Part shown: positions 28,901 through 39,156 of the stretch, one piece after another
Numbering within the stretch: the stretch's first letter is position 1
How the letters are laid out: every line of letters begins with the position of its first letter
NCBI GenBank assembly: GCA_021740645.1
Contig: JAIOZL010000007.1
Location: forward strand, 1-64,000
Source of the DNA: Bacteroidales bacterium
Lineage (GTDB): Bacteria; Bacteroidota; Bacteroidia; Bacteroidales; JAADJA01
Length of the DNA: 64,000 nucleotides
Direction of reading: 5' to 3'
Made by a program: the position numbers and the translations under genes
Notes under the pieces: model-generated
Told to the model about the DNA's origin: nothing
Databases searched by the model: none
Seen by the model: the letters and a program-made list of their open reading frames with translations, nothing else

Positions 28901-29314
28901 TTCCTTAATTTTTTGATCAATGCTAGCAAGCAATAAATCATTTTCTTTATTGCTCTTTGAAAATTCTTGTAATTGCAAAGCATTAAGCAATTTATCGCTA
29001 ACATTTGAAAAATGCTTTCCAATAATAATGGCCGCTTCTTCATTGCTTATTATTTTTCCGATTTTAAATATTTTTATCAGTGGAATCATAATAAAACGTA
29101 TAATCAGAAGTACATTGATCAGTATGTATACAAAAAGTAGGATAGCTCTCGAGTTAGAACCAAATCTTCCAAAGTATTCTACCAAATTCACGATTAGAAA
29201 AAAAACAATAATCAGCGAAAGACAATAAATGAAGCCCCTAATAAGTTGACTTTTATAGTATTTCCTGATAAATTTATCTAGTTTTGCTAGCAATATGTTT
29301 TCTTGATCTTTCAA
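25967..29314 (-). CDS. DUF4175-type large membrane-associated coiled-coil protein
   Basis: N-terminal TM helices, long Glu/Lys/Gln-rich coiled coil, GQGQGS / QGKSGQSLSEQLARSAAQQEYIR region. Confidence 0.75.
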   Translation of the reverse strand: MKDQENILLAKLDKFIRKYYKSQLIRGFIYCLSLIIVFFLIVNLVEYFGRFGSNSRAILLFVYILINVLLIIRFIMIPLIKIFKIGKIISNEEAAIIIGKHFSNVSDKLLNALQLQEFSKSNKENDLLLASIDQKIKELKPIPFQAAVNFRVNKRYLRYLIIPVSVLLVIFLASPKIITDPADRLIHYASEYEVELPFDLIITNEKLEVMQYSDYELSVKAKGEVLPEKVFLRLDNMMIKLNKLGHNKFSHIFNNVQEGTNFQLISEPYTSGVYNLKVLPKPVIIDFEVELDYPEYTGKQDEVIRNIGDHIVPEGSKVTWIFTTENTEKVYLHFDSTIVLKPGKIGKFSYSDRFFKDYVYSISSSNQFIDSPDSLSYTLGVLPDRYPQIFIDEYQDSIFSNQLYFNGAIQDDYGFSSLRFVINTENESNVLQETILLNKFGTSQEFFYHFDFTSLAIPAAKALSYYFEVFDNDQINGFKATKSNVKVLKIPDLKEVNEEKEKSNDKIKDEIEETIKDIRDLQNKVEKIQKKLIDKKELNWEDKEQIRDLLQQQQALENKIEDIQKENITKSQKEQQYKEIDESILEKQKQLEELFEKLVQNEELKKLFDELQKLMEEADKEKVDELLDDMKLTNEELEKALDRNLELFKQLEFEQKLDETIDKLYELAKKQEELSTDTQKKDNPLEEIKEEQGKIAEEFDDVKKELEDLNKMNEEMEQPNDFDELKEDQEQISEEMEDSQQQLEKEKRNKAAESQKKTSESMSKMAQSLLKMQQDLISEGMAEDIVALRTILENLIQLSFNQEELINRTNEININNPQYTGLIQEQKNLKDDLKVVEDSLYALSKRQIMIQPFVTQELTTITKNLNEGIEALTNRRTGQASVKQQYSMTSINNLALMLSETLNQMQQMMAMPSNGSCKSSMPKPGQGQGSIQSLRKLQEQLNKQIDQMKSGKKNDGGKKQQGQGKSGQSLSEQLARSAAQQEYIRNQLREMSEQLEKDGEFGSSKELKRIMNEMEKSESDLVNKLITKETLDRQKQILTRLLKSEKAELEREKDEKRESVESKNSFSRNPEEIFKYKRVHKNEVEFLRTVPPALQPFYKKKVDQYFFNFDELLGQ

Positions 29315-29419
29315 GCTTATTTAGTGTGTCCTAGTTTAACGAATATTTAAAATTGTTATTTCAGAATAAGTAAAATTCAAAAGAAGTTATAGGACAAAAG
29401 TAATAATTCAAATCCATCT

Positions 29420-31393
29420 ATGTTATCAAAATATTACCTTCTGATCTTTAACATAATATGTGTTCTGCATTTAATTGGACAGGATCATTTACTTATCCCT
29501 TCTGAAAATTACTGCTCACATGTCCGAATGGCGCACAAATCTACCTTCCATTCGACCGATATTGATCAAACTCCACTCCTCTTTAATTACGATGTAAAAT
29601 TTTACCATTTAGATTTAAACGTAGAGAACAATACTACCTTTTTATCAGGCTCAGTAACGATACTGGCAGAAGTTACTTCCCAACAGCTTGATACATTTGC
29701 GGTTGAGCTAATCGATGAAATGATCATAGATTCGATTTATGTAAATTCGGTTATTCACCCTTTTTATAGAGAATCTGATGAAGTTTTTATTCCTTTAACA
29801 GAAACTTTGCCACAGTCTTCCAATCTGTCAGTAAAGTTTTATTACCATGGAAATCCACCAGTAGGAGGTTTTTTTAGTGGTGTTAATATCGATTATGATT
29901 CATTGTGGAATAAATCTGTTGTATGGACCCTTTCTGAGCCATTTAATGCACGCCAATGGTGGCCTGTCAAACAGGTTCTATATGATAAAGCCGATAGTGT
30001 ATGGGTTTTTCTGACTACGAGTAACGAGAATTTGGCCGGAACAAATGGTATTCTCGAAAATGTAGTCCCATTGCCAAACAATAAAACACGATTTGAATGG
30101 AAAAGTAATTCCCCAATAGCCTACTATTTAATTTCATATGCTGTGGCCGACTACCAGGATTATAGCATTTATGCCAAACCTAGCCAAATGAATGGGGATT
30201 CCATTTTAGTTCAGAATTTTATTTATGACGATCCTGGCTGTCTGAATATTTATAAAGAAAGGATAGACAGAACAGTGCCAATGATTGAGCTATTTTCTGA
30301 TCTGTATTCACTTTATCCCTTTTACGAAGAAAAATATGGCCATTGTTTAGCAAGCATTTCAGGAGGCATGGAACATCAAACCATGACCACCCTAAATGAT
30401 TTTGGACTGGGCCTGGTAGCCCACGAACTTGCCCATATGTGGTTCGGTGATAACGTTACCTGTGCTACTTGGAGTGATATATGGGTAAATGAGGGTTTTG
30501 CAACGTATAGCGATTACCTTGCTCATGAAATTATCGCTGGTGATCATTGGCCAGCATTGTGGATGAAACTGGCTCATAATTATGTCATTTCTGAACCGGG
30601 TGGTAGTATTTACGTTCCCCCCGAAGAAGTAGAATACGACAGTGTTTTAAGAATTTTTAGTAGCAGGCTAACCTATTATAAAGGAGCTATTATGCTTCAT
30701 ATGATCCGTTACGAGCTTAATGATGATGACCTCTTTTTTCAAGTGTTTAAAGACTATCAGCAAATTTTTAAAGATTCGGTAGCAACAAGTTTCGACTTTC
30801 TGAATGTGCTTAATGAAACTACCGGGAAGGATTTTAATTTATTCTTCGATCAATGGTTTTTTGGCGAAGGCTATCCAATTTATACCCTGGACTATAGCAT
30901 CAATGATGGAATCCTGGAGATTCATTCTACCCAAACAGCTTCAAAACCTGAAGCGACCCCATTTTTTGATATGAGATATCCGTTATTCATATACTTCAAC
31001 GATGAAAGTGATACAGTGATCCATATATCCCAAAAGCAACCTTTAGAAACTATAACTGTCAATGTTTCAAAGGGTGTTGACAGCATTCGTTTAGATCCAG
31101 GGAACTGGGTATTAAAAAAAGTGGACGGAATTAATAATATAACTTCTTCCATCTTGAAAGATAATATCATCATTGTTCCCAATCCTGCATCTGACTTTAT
31201 TACTATTTCAGGCTTGGAGTTATCCGGTACAGATCTAATTTCAATTTTTAATAATACTGGAACGCGAATTTCTAAAACAATGGCAGTTGTAGGTAAAAAC
31301 AAGATAAATATAACACATTTGAGTTCTGGGCTTTATTTTATTCAAGTAGAATTGCCCAAAAGAAAAATTTTAAAAAAATTCATTAAACATTAA
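29420..31393 (+). CDS. M1 family metallopeptidase with T9SS type A sorting domain
   Basis: GGMEHQ, HELAHMWFGDNVTCATWSDIWVNEGFATY; C-terminal VPNPASDFITI..GLYFIQVE. Confidence 0.95.
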   Translation: MLSKYYLLIFNIICVLHLIGQDHLLIPSENYCSHVRMAHKSTFHSTDIDQTPLLFNYDVKFYHLDLNVENNTTFLSGSVTILAEVTSQQLDTFAVELIDEMIIDSIYVNSVIHPFYRESDEVFIPLTETLPQSSNLSVKFYYHGNPPVGGFFSGVNIDYDSLWNKSVVWTLSEPFNARQWWPVKQVLYDKADSVWVFLTTSNENLAGTNGILENVVPLPNNKTRFEWKSNSPIAYYLISYAVADYQDYSIYAKPSQMNGDSILVQNFIYDDPGCLNIYKERIDRTVPMIELFSDLYSLYPFYEEKYGHCLASISGGMEHQTMTTLNDFGLGLVAHELAHMWFGDNVTCATWSDIWVNEGFATYSDYLAHEIIAGDHWPALWMKLAHNYVISEPGGSIYVPPEEVEYDSVLRIFSSRLTYYKGAIMLHMIRYELNDDDLFFQVFKDYQQIFKDSVATSFDFLNVLNETTGKDFNLFFDQWFFGEGYPIYTLDYSINDGILEIHSTQTASKPEATPFFDMRYPLFIYFNDESDTVIHISQKQPLETITVNVSKGVDSIRLDPGNWVLKKVDGINNITSSILKDNIIIVPNPASDFITISGLELSGTDLISIFNNTGTRISKTMAVVGKNKINITHLSSGLYFIQVELPKRKILKKFIKH

Positions 31394-31413
31394 AAATCAA
31401 AAACAATTTTACC

Positions 31414-33390
31414 ATGAGAAAATCAATTTTACTTTCAATCCTGGGCATTTTCCTTATAAGCTTGCAAGTGTTCTCACAGCATCTACATGATGATCACGAA
31501 TTATATTGCAGTAAAGCCCGTTTTTATAAAGAATATTTTAAGAATTCAAAGGATGTAGTACAAACACCCCTCCTCCACAATTATGATGTTAAGCATTATT
31601 ACCTGGATATTGAGGTAGACAATTCTTCTACTTATGTTGCCGGTGAAGTTACTTTCTATTCAGAAGTGGTTACTGAAGTGCTTGACACATTTGCATTTGA
31701 ATTACTTGATGGGATGAATATTAACGATGTTTTGATCAACAATGAATCTCTTTCTTACCTTTTCGAAAATAGTGAATGTTTTGTTCCTTTAAATGTGCCT
31801 CTGGCCGAAGGGGAAATGTTTACTGCCAAAATTAGTTATGATGGCACTCCACCTTCTGGCGGATTTTTTTCAGGGATATCTAATTCAAACGACTGGAATA
31901 AGGACGTGACCTGGACCTTAAGTGAGCCCTTTGCTGCCCGCGACTGGTGGCCAACAAAACAAGTTCTAGAAGATAAAGCTGATTCAGTTTGGGTATTCTT
32001 AACCACCGCAAATACCAATATGGCAGGTTCAAACGGTCTTCTTACTAATGTGGTAAATTTACCTGACAATAAGGTCAGGTACGAATGGAAATCGAACTAT
32101 CCTATTGCCTATTATCTTATCTCTTTTGCCGTCTCAGAATACCAGGAGTATAACATCTATGCCCACCCCCAGGAAATGAATGGAGATTCTGTATTAATTC
32201 AAAACTTTATATACGATTCTCCCGGTTGCCTCGAAAATTATCAGACAGGGATTGATCAAACTGCAGAGTTTATCGAATTATTTTCAGATTTAATTACCCT
32301 TTACCCATTTCATGAAGAAAAATACGGACATTGCCTTACTGCTTTGGGTGGAGGTATGGAGCATCAAACTATGACTACAATCGGAGGCTTTTCCTTTGGC
32401 CTGGTTGCTCATGAACTGGGGCATATGTGGTTTGGCGACAATATTACCTGTGCAACATGGAGTGATATCTGGATCAATGAAGGCTTTGCAACGTATATGG
32501 ATTATCTGGCCAACGAGTACATCCTGGGTCAGTCAGCAGCTAATGCAAAAATGAACAGTATTCATAATTCTGTTAAATCACAACCTGATGGAAGCGTTTA
32601 TGTTCCTACGGATGAAGTGACTTATGACAATGTGTGGAGAATTTTTGATGGAAGACTATCCTACAATAAAGGGGCCGCTATCATTCATATGATTCGCTTT
32701 GAATTACAAGATGATGATTTATTTTTCCAGGTTTTAAAAGATTACCAGGAGATATATACGGATAGCACTGCCACCGGATTAGATTTTATGAATGTTTTGA
32801 ATGAAACATCCGGTATGGATTTTACCCAGTTTTTCGATCAATGGTATTTCGGAGAAGGATATCCAACCTTTAGTATCGACTACTCACAGGATGAAGGATA
32901 TACCTATTTTGAAATTACCCAAAATGTTTCAGCACCTTCAGTTACGCCAGTATTTAAAATGTTAATGGAATATAAATTGTTATTCTATGATGGAACTGAT
33001 ACCACGATACAATTGGTACAAACGGATAATGTAAACACCTTCATGCTTCCAATCACCAAAGATATCGGACTCATTCAAATTGATCCATCCAATTGGGTAA
33101 TTAATAGCGCAGGAGCTATTACTACCAATGTGTATGATGAATTCAATCCTGCGAGGTTCCATATGGGTCCAAATCCTGCCCTGGATATATTAAATATTAA
33201 TTTTATCCAATCGGAGACGGGGGATAAAATTATAACTATTTTCGACCTAAAAGGTAATGAAGTACTTACATTTGGTACCAGTGAAATATTTAATCCAATT
33301 GATGTTTCTGGAATTGCACCCGGAACCTATTTTATCCTGGCTGAAAGTGGTAATGAAACTTATTCGAAGAAATTTATCAAAGTAAATTAG
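31414..33390 (+). CDS. M1 family metallopeptidase with T9SS type A sorting domain (tandem paralogue)
   Basis: GGMEHQ, HELGHMWFGDNITCATWSDIWINEGFATY; C-terminal GPNPALDILNI..GTYFILAE. Confidence 0.95.
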   Translation: MRKSILLSILGIFLISLQVFSQHLHDDHELYCSKARFYKEYFKNSKDVVQTPLLHNYDVKHYYLDIEVDNSSTYVAGEVTFYSEVVTEVLDTFAFELLDGMNINDVLINNESLSYLFENSECFVPLNVPLAEGEMFTAKISYDGTPPSGGFFSGISNSNDWNKDVTWTLSEPFAARDWWPTKQVLEDKADSVWVFLTTANTNMAGSNGLLTNVVNLPDNKVRYEWKSNYPIAYYLISFAVSEYQEYNIYAHPQEMNGDSVLIQNFIYDSPGCLENYQTGIDQTAEFIELFSDLITLYPFHEEKYGHCLTALGGGMEHQTMTTIGGFSFGLVAHELGHMWFGDNITCATWSDIWINEGFATYMDYLANEYILGQSAANAKMNSIHNSVKSQPDGSVYVPTDEVTYDNVWRIFDGRLSYNKGAAIIHMIRFELQDDDLFFQVLKDYQEIYTDSTATGLDFMNVLNETSGMDFTQFFDQWYFGEGYPTFSIDYSQDEGYTYFEITQNVSAPSVTPVFKMLMEYKLLFYDGTDTTIQLVQTDNVNTFMLPITKDIGLIQIDPSNWVINSAGAITTNVYDEFNPARFHMGPNPALDILNINFIQSETGDKIITIFDLKGNEVLTFGTSEIFNPIDVSGIAPGTYFILAESGNETYSKKFIKVN

Positions 33391-33437
33391 GACTGATCCT
33401 GGCGCCATGAGGCAATTAATTCCTCATGGTGCAAGTT

Positions 33438-35825
33438 TCAAAATCTAAAACTATAGGAAACATAGGGAATCCCGGGAAATAAACTTACCTGCTTCAGCAC
33501 CTTTTTCTGGACACCGTTTTCATAATATTCATCAACATAAAGGAAAAATGCATTTTGCCTGAAATAGGCATTATATATTCCAAGGCTCCATGTACGCTCC
33601 CCCCATCGGGTTTCTTTATGGAAATTTATTCCTAGGTCTAACCGATGATAGGCCGGCATCCTATAATTGTTACGGCTTTCAACATTATCAATATAGGGCA
33701 GGTTAGCATAATAATTTTCATATCCACCTCCCGAATTAAGAAAACCATAATTATTTTGGTATGAAAGATATTTATCATAAGGCAGCGTAACCGCATTTCC
33801 TGTTCCAAATACCCAGGTAGCACCTATATCTACATTTTCTTTCACCTTCCACATGGCAACAATTGAAACATCGTGTCGTCGGTCGTATCGGTAGGGATAA
33901 ATATCATCACTAACTTCATCAAACTGCCTGTTCGACCAGGAAAGGGTGTACCCTATCCACCCCGTGACTTTTCCCAGGTTTTTCCGTAAAAGAAATTCAG
34001 CCCCATAGCTCCAGCCTTTGCCTGTAGTTATTAAACTTTGCCATGAATTATCGGTAAGAAAATAGGATGCTCCTGGCTTATAAGTAATCAAGCTGTTCAT
34101 CCATTTGTAAAACCCTTCCACATGTATTTCAAAAGTCTTACTCAAATTATAAACAGAACCAATCGCCACCTGGTCAGAGACCATTGGCTTTATGGTATCC
34201 GTAACCGGCACCCACAGATCAGTTGGTAAACCGATGGATGTATTGGATAAAAGGTGGACATACTGGTTCATTTTAGCATAGGATGCCTTTACTGATAACT
34301 TATCATTGATCAAATAACGGGCAGAAAACCGAGGTTGTATGGAGGTATAAAATTTCTTTTTAACGGAAAATCCTGAAGCATGTATCCCAGCGTTTGCCTT
34401 TATTCTTGAGCCCAACTTAAAATCATCTTCAATATAAATATCCAGTTCGTGGGCATAAATTTGGGAATTCCCGAAGGTTGTATCTATGGTAGAAGAATAA
34501 TCACCGCTCACCTCTTGTGAGAATGCATTTACCCCTGGATTGAAAGTGTGATAGATATTACTGAATCCAAACTTAATAGCGTGCTTAGGATTGGGTAAAA
34601 AATCAAAATCAATACCTGCGGCTAGATCATCAATACCTGATGAATAGGTAAACTCAAAATCTTCTGTTTCGTCGGGCGAAGTATATTTATACTGGTTGTT
34701 TACTAAAAACTTATACTTGCTATACGACAGCCTGGTATTTGCGAACAACTTTGGATTAAACATATAGTTCCAACGAAGGACTGTAGTAAAATTTCCCCAG
34801 CGAAGTTTAAATTTATCAAGGTCTTCTTCATTGCCGTAGGTATAGGTTTCTTTTGCATGGGCTTTATCATTTCCCAAATAAGCACTTAAATACAATCTGC
34901 TTTTATCCGAAAATTTATGATTCACTTTTGCATTGAGGTCATAAAAATAATAACCCCCACTGAATCTACTATCAGGGTCAGTATTGGATGCCGCAATTAT
35001 GGGGTAAGCTAAAATATCAATATAGGTTCTTCTTCCGGAAATAATAAAGGAAGACTTATCCTTCATAATAGGGCCTTCAAGAGTGAGTTTGCTTGCGATT
35101 AATCCAACAGAACCTTCCCCATGAAATTCTTTGGTATTTCCTTCTTTCATCCGTATATCAAGCACAGATGATAAGCGTCCCCCATATCTTGCCGGGAAAC
35201 CACCCTTAACAAGTTTTGTTGTATTTATAGCATCGGCATTGAATACGGAGAAAAATCCAAAAAGATGATTGGCATTATATACCGGCACACCATCCAACAA
35301 GATAAGGTTTTGATCAGGACCTCCTCCCCTTACGTACAAACCGCTTGTTCCTTCAGAACCTGACTGAACACCCGGCAGCAACTGAATTGTTTTCATTACA
35401 TCCACTTCACCAAAAAAGACTGGCAATGATTTCACCATATTCATTGGAAGCTCCGTAACGCTCATTTGAGAGCTTTTCAGGGCGTTCTCTTCACGCGAAC
35501 CCTCTATCACCACTTCCTCAAGTTCAAGCGCTGGCTGAAGCGAAATGTGTATCACAGTGTCTTTATTCAGATCAATATTGAGTGTTTGCGATTGATAGCC
35601 AATATAGGAATACCGGATTTGAACATCACCGGTTTTTTGGGTCAAGCTATAAAATCCATAGTTATTGGTAATGGTGCCCTCATAGTTTTGAGTATTGTAC
35701 ACATTGGCCCCAAGTAGTTTTTCACCATTAGACATATCTTCCACATAACCCGATATTGTATACTTTTGTGAAAGCAATAAAACCGGGCTTATCAGTAAAA
35801 ACAATATGGTAAGTTTCGTTTTCAT
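33438..35825 (-). CDS. TonB-dependent receptor with carboxypeptidase-like regulatory N-terminus
   Basis: CarboxypepD-like YTISGYVEDMSNGEKLLGANVY, plug motif LPGVQSGSEGTSGLYVRGGGPDQNLILLDGVPVYN, C-terminal aromatic VSYSFRF. Confidence 0.95.
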   Translation of the reverse strand: MKTKLTILFLLISPVLLLSQKYTISGYVEDMSNGEKLLGANVYNTQNYEGTITNNYGFYSLTQKTGDVQIRYSYIGYQSQTLNIDLNKDTVIHISLQPALELEEVVIEGSREENALKSSQMSVTELPMNMVKSLPVFFGEVDVMKTIQLLPGVQSGSEGTSGLYVRGGGPDQNLILLDGVPVYNANHLFGFFSVFNADAINTTKLVKGGFPARYGGRLSSVLDIRMKEGNTKEFHGEGSVGLIASKLTLEGPIMKDKSSFIISGRRTYIDILAYPIIAASNTDPDSRFSGGYYFYDLNAKVNHKFSDKSRLYLSAYLGNDKAHAKETYTYGNEEDLDKFKLRWGNFTTVLRWNYMFNPKLFANTRLSYSKYKFLVNNQYKYTSPDETEDFEFTYSSGIDDLAAGIDFDFLPNPKHAIKFGFSNIYHTFNPGVNAFSQEVSGDYSSTIDTTFGNSQIYAHELDIYIEDDFKLGSRIKANAGIHASGFSVKKKFYTSIQPRFSARYLINDKLSVKASYAKMNQYVHLLSNTSIGLPTDLWVPVTDTIKPMVSDQVAIGSVYNLSKTFEIHVEGFYKWMNSLITYKPGASYFLTDNSWQSLITTGKGWSYGAEFLLRKNLGKVTGWIGYTLSWSNRQFDEVSDDIYPYRYDRRHDVSIVAMWKVKENVDIGATWVFGTGNAVTLPYDKYLSYQNNYGFLNSGGGYENYYANLPYIDNVESRNNYRMPAYHRLDLGINFHKETRWGERTWSLGIYNAYFRQNAFFLYVDEYYENGVQKKVLKQVSLFPGIPYVSYSFRF

Positions 35826-35834
35826 TTTCCAGGT

Positions 35835-36755
35835 TTATTGAAGATCCATATTCAAAGTAAAATTCACACTTGAAGCACTTTCCGCTCCAAATATGCCATA
35901 ACCATTATGGATATTGGTATAAATAATCACAGGTTCAGAAAAAGGATTTTCTGATCCTCCCGATTCCAGGTAAAGATTGCGGGTTTTTTCATATAAAAAA
36001 TAATCCCTGTTAACGGATTTCAATAAAAACTTAAATGTAAAGGTTTCATAATTGGGATTGCCTTCATAATAATTTCCAAATTCCATAAATGTAAATTCTA
36101 CCGTAGTTTCATTGCCATTTATAAATTGATCATCCCATAATAAAGTCCCGTTTGCATTCGTGTATCTGTAATCATCAATATCATCCACATAAATGTATTG
36201 CCGATAACTAAGCGTATCCTGAAATTCATCATAATACTCCACATAACATTCCAGCATATAATAATTGTCTTCTTCAACCGGATCGGTGTAATGAAGAATG
36301 CCTCTTAAAGATGTGGTTTCATAATAAGGATCATTGTCTGAACGGCTTAGGGTATCGAATCCCGTAATAAGAACAGTTTCGGGTATATTTATTTCAACAT
36401 CCACAGCATCAAAGCCTTCAGCCTCTGCGGTTAGTTTGTAGGTTTTATTCTTGTCCGGGAAAAACCCTTTTAAAACATATTCACCTTCTTCAATGTAATT
36501 AAGTTCAGAAATAAAAGAACTATTTTCATAGAACTTAACTGTCGCAATCGAAATAAATGGTGAGTTATTGATATTTTCATTCTGAAATATATCGAAGCTA
36601 CGGCTAATATTCACCCTCACGGAGCTATCTGGATTTAATATTCCATTAACCACCAGCCTGGGATCAGGTTTTGGCAATTCATCATCAAGTTCCTTTACGC
36701 AGGAAGTAACAATGAGTGCGATCAAAATGGCAAGAAAAAACTTAGATTTTGTCAT
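35835..36755 (-). CDS. DUF4249 domain-containing lipoprotein
   Basis: Lipobox VTSCVKELD; follows TonB receptor as in typical DUF4249 loci; start taken at MTKSKFF. Confidence 0.8.
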   Translation of the reverse strand: MTKSKFFLAILIALIVTSCVKELDDELPKPDPRLVVNGILNPDSSVRVNISRSFDIFQNENINNSPFISIATVKFYENSSFISELNYIEEGEYVLKGFFPDKNKTYKLTAEAEGFDAVDVEINIPETVLITGFDTLSRSDNDPYYETTSLRGILHYTDPVEEDNYYMLECYVEYYDEFQDTLSYRQYIYVDDIDDYRYTNANGTLLWDDQFINGNETTVEFTFMEFGNYYEGNPNYETFTFKFLLKSVNRDYFLYEKTRNLYLESGGSENPFSEPVIIYTNIHNGYGIFGAESASSVNFTLNMDLQ

Positions 36756-36935
36756 TCGGAAAAGATTAATTTTTTTGCGAAAGTAAAGGTTAATTTGTAA
36801 AAAAATGGATATCAACATTCCAATAATTCATTTATAACTGCCTTCGGGGAATATTATTATTGGAATAAACCAAAAATCCAAAAAGTACCCGACATGGAAA
36901 TATAATTACTTTTGCAAAAATTTAGGAAGAATAAA

Positions 36936-38456
36936 ATGAAGAATGTAAGAGTAAGGTTTGCACCGTCCCCAACAGGCCCTTTGCATATTGGGGGTGTTCG
37001 TACAGCTTTGTATAATTTTCTATTTGCCCGAAAACACAGTGGAAGTATGGTCCTCAGAATTGAAGATACCGATCAGAAAAGATTTGTACACGGCGCTGAA
37101 GACTACATCCTGAAGTCATTGAAATGGTGTGGAATTGAATTTGATGAAGGAGTACACAAAGGGGGTGAATTCGGTCCATACCGTCAATCGGAACGGAAGG
37201 AAATTTATCAGAAATATGCCGAGCAACTTATAAAACAAGGTGCTGCATATTACGCTTTTGATACTCCCGCAGAATTAGAAAGCTTGAGGAAAAAACTGGA
37301 AGAAGAAAAAGCCAGTAATACAAGTTATTGCGCTGCTTCCCGCGGGAGTATGAAGAATTCACTGAATATGACGGCAGACGAAGTGCAGTTAAAAATTAGT
37401 GAGGGCGAGGCCTATGTTGTACGATTTAAAATGCCTGAAGATGAGTTGGTAAATTTCACCGATATTATCAGGGGTGATGTTTCCGTAAATACCGCCACAC
37501 TTGACGACAAGGTTCTTTTTAAATCGGATGGAATGCCAACCTATCATTTGGCCAACATTGTCGACGACCACCTGATGGAAATCTCCCATGTGATAAGAGG
37601 GGAGGAGTGGTTGCCTTCTTTGCCTTTACATATATTGTTATACAGGGCTTTTGATTGGGATGCACCTCAGTTTGCCCATATGCCTTTGACCTTAAAACCC
37701 GATGGCAAAGGAAAACTCAGTAAGCGGGATGGCGCCAGGCTAGGTTTTCCAGTATTTCCTTTGGAATGGAAAGATCCCAACTCTGGTGAAATTTATGCTG
37801 GCTATCTTGAATCAGGATATTTCCCGGAAGCCTTCATTAATATTCTGGCTTTCCTGGGCTGGAACCCTGGCACAGAAAAAGAAATATTTTCAATGGATGA
37901 GCTCATCGAGGAGTTTTCTTTGGAAAGGGTAGGGAAGGCAGGTTCCCGCTTCGACCCCGAAAAAGCTAAATGGTATAATCATCAATACCTTCAGGCCAGA
38001 GACATGAATGAAATCGTTCCATTGTTCCAGGAAATTTTAAAACAAAAGAATATTGCTGCCAGTGATGATTTTGTAGCTAAAGTTGTTGAAATGGTTAAGG
38101 ATAGGGCAGATTTTGTGAAAGATTTATGGGATCAATCTTTTTTCTTTTTTAATCAACCGGAAGAATATGATGCCCAGATGGTGAAAAAACGCTGGAAAGA
38201 AAATTCCCCTCAAGTATTAGGTAGCCTGCAAATTGAACTAGATAAACTCGAGGCTTACTCTGTTGAGATCATTGAAATCACCATAAAAAACTTCCTGGAA
38301 CAAAACCAGCTTGGAATGGGACAGGTCATGACCCCACTACGATTGGCTCTTGTTGGTTCAGGGATGGGACCAGGGGTAATGGATATCATGGCGCTACTGG
38401 GTAAAGATGAAGTGAACAAACGTATCGAAAATGTCTTGAACAGGATTAAAAGATAA
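36936..38456 (+). CDS. gltX: Glutamate--tRNA ligase
   Basis: RFAPSPTGPLHIGGVRTALYNFLFAR, GKLSKRDGARLGFPVFP; start at MKNVRVRF. Confidence 0.97.
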   Translation: MKNVRVRFAPSPTGPLHIGGVRTALYNFLFARKHSGSMVLRIEDTDQKRFVHGAEDYILKSLKWCGIEFDEGVHKGGEFGPYRQSERKEIYQKYAEQLIKQGAAYYAFDTPAELESLRKKLEEEKASNTSYCAASRGSMKNSLNMTADEVQLKISEGEAYVVRFKMPEDELVNFTDIIRGDVSVNTATLDDKVLFKSDGMPTYHLANIVDDHLMEISHVIRGEEWLPSLPLHILLYRAFDWDAPQFAHMPLTLKPDGKGKLSKRDGARLGFPVFPLEWKDPNSGEIYAGYLESGYFPEAFINILAFLGWNPGTEKEIFSMDELIEEFSLERVGKAGSRFDPEKAKWYNHQYLQARDMNEIVPLFQEILKQKNIAASDDFVAKVVEMVKDRADFVKDLWDQSFFFFNQPEEYDAQMVKKRWKENSPQVLGSLQIELDKLEAYSVEIIEITIKNFLEQNQLGMGQVMTPLRLALVGSGMGPGVMDIMALLGKDEVNKRIENVLNRIKR

Positions 38457-38491
38457 AACTTGGTTCAAAGAGATAAAATTTCTAATAAATT

Positions 38492-38851
38492 ATGGCAACA
38501 ATATCAATCGAAGGAATGGAATTCCATGCATATCATGGATGTTTTAAGGAAGAGCAGATTATCGGCAATACCTTTATTGTAGATATACATCTGGTAACGG
38601 ATACTACTGAATCGGAGCAGACTGATAAATTGGACCTTACTGTTAATTATGCAGATGTCTATGAAATAGCAAAGGAACAAATGGCCACTAAATCCAAACT
38701 TCTGGAGCATGTGGCCCGTAGGATAATGGATGTCACTCTCGACCAATTTCCTGAAATTGATTTTATAGAAATTAAAATTTCGAAGCTCAATCCACCGGTA
38801 GGAGGGAAAGTTCATAGTGTAAGTGTAACCATTGATAATATAGAAGAATGA
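38492..38851 (+). CDS. folB: Dihydroneopterin aldolase
   Basis: ISIEGMEFHAYHGCFKEEQIIGNTFIVDI and VNYADVYEI, LLEHVARRI, KLNPPVGG. Confidence 0.93.
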   Translation: MATISIEGMEFHAYHGCFKEEQIIGNTFIVDIHLVTDTTESEQTDKLDLTVNYADVYEIAKEQMATKSKLLEHVARRIMDVTLDQFPEIDFIEIKISKLNPPVGGKVHSVSVTIDNIEE

Positions 38852-39051
38852 ATACACCAAATGAGATCAGAATGAAATTAAAAATTACTGAACCCAGCAA
38901 ATGTCCTAAATGTGGCCATGAATTTCATTGTTCTACCTCATCCAAATGCTGGTGCTACGAATACGATGTACCGGCTAATACCATGGAACAATTGCAGGAG
39001 AAATATGACAGCTGTTTATGCCCCAAATGTTTAAAGGAATTTGCTAGGTAA
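38848..39051 (+). CDS. Cysteine-rich CWC-like small protein
   Basis: CPKCGHEFHCSTSSKCWCYEY...CLCPKCL; 4-bp overlap with folB. Confidence 0.75.
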   Translation: MNTPNEIRMKLKITEPSKCPKCGHEFHCSTSSKCWCYEYDVPANTMEQLQEKYDSCLCPKCLKEFAR

Positions 39052-39156
39052 ATATACCACCCAATTTGTGGTTCGATTACGTTAAGCATACCATACTCTA
39101 TAAATAATTTTGTTTTTTGAAAGATTAAGCCATAATTTTGCAGCACTAATCGAAAA

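Noticed and set aside
38504-38860. 118-aa minus-strand ORF
   Set aside because: Exact antisense of folB
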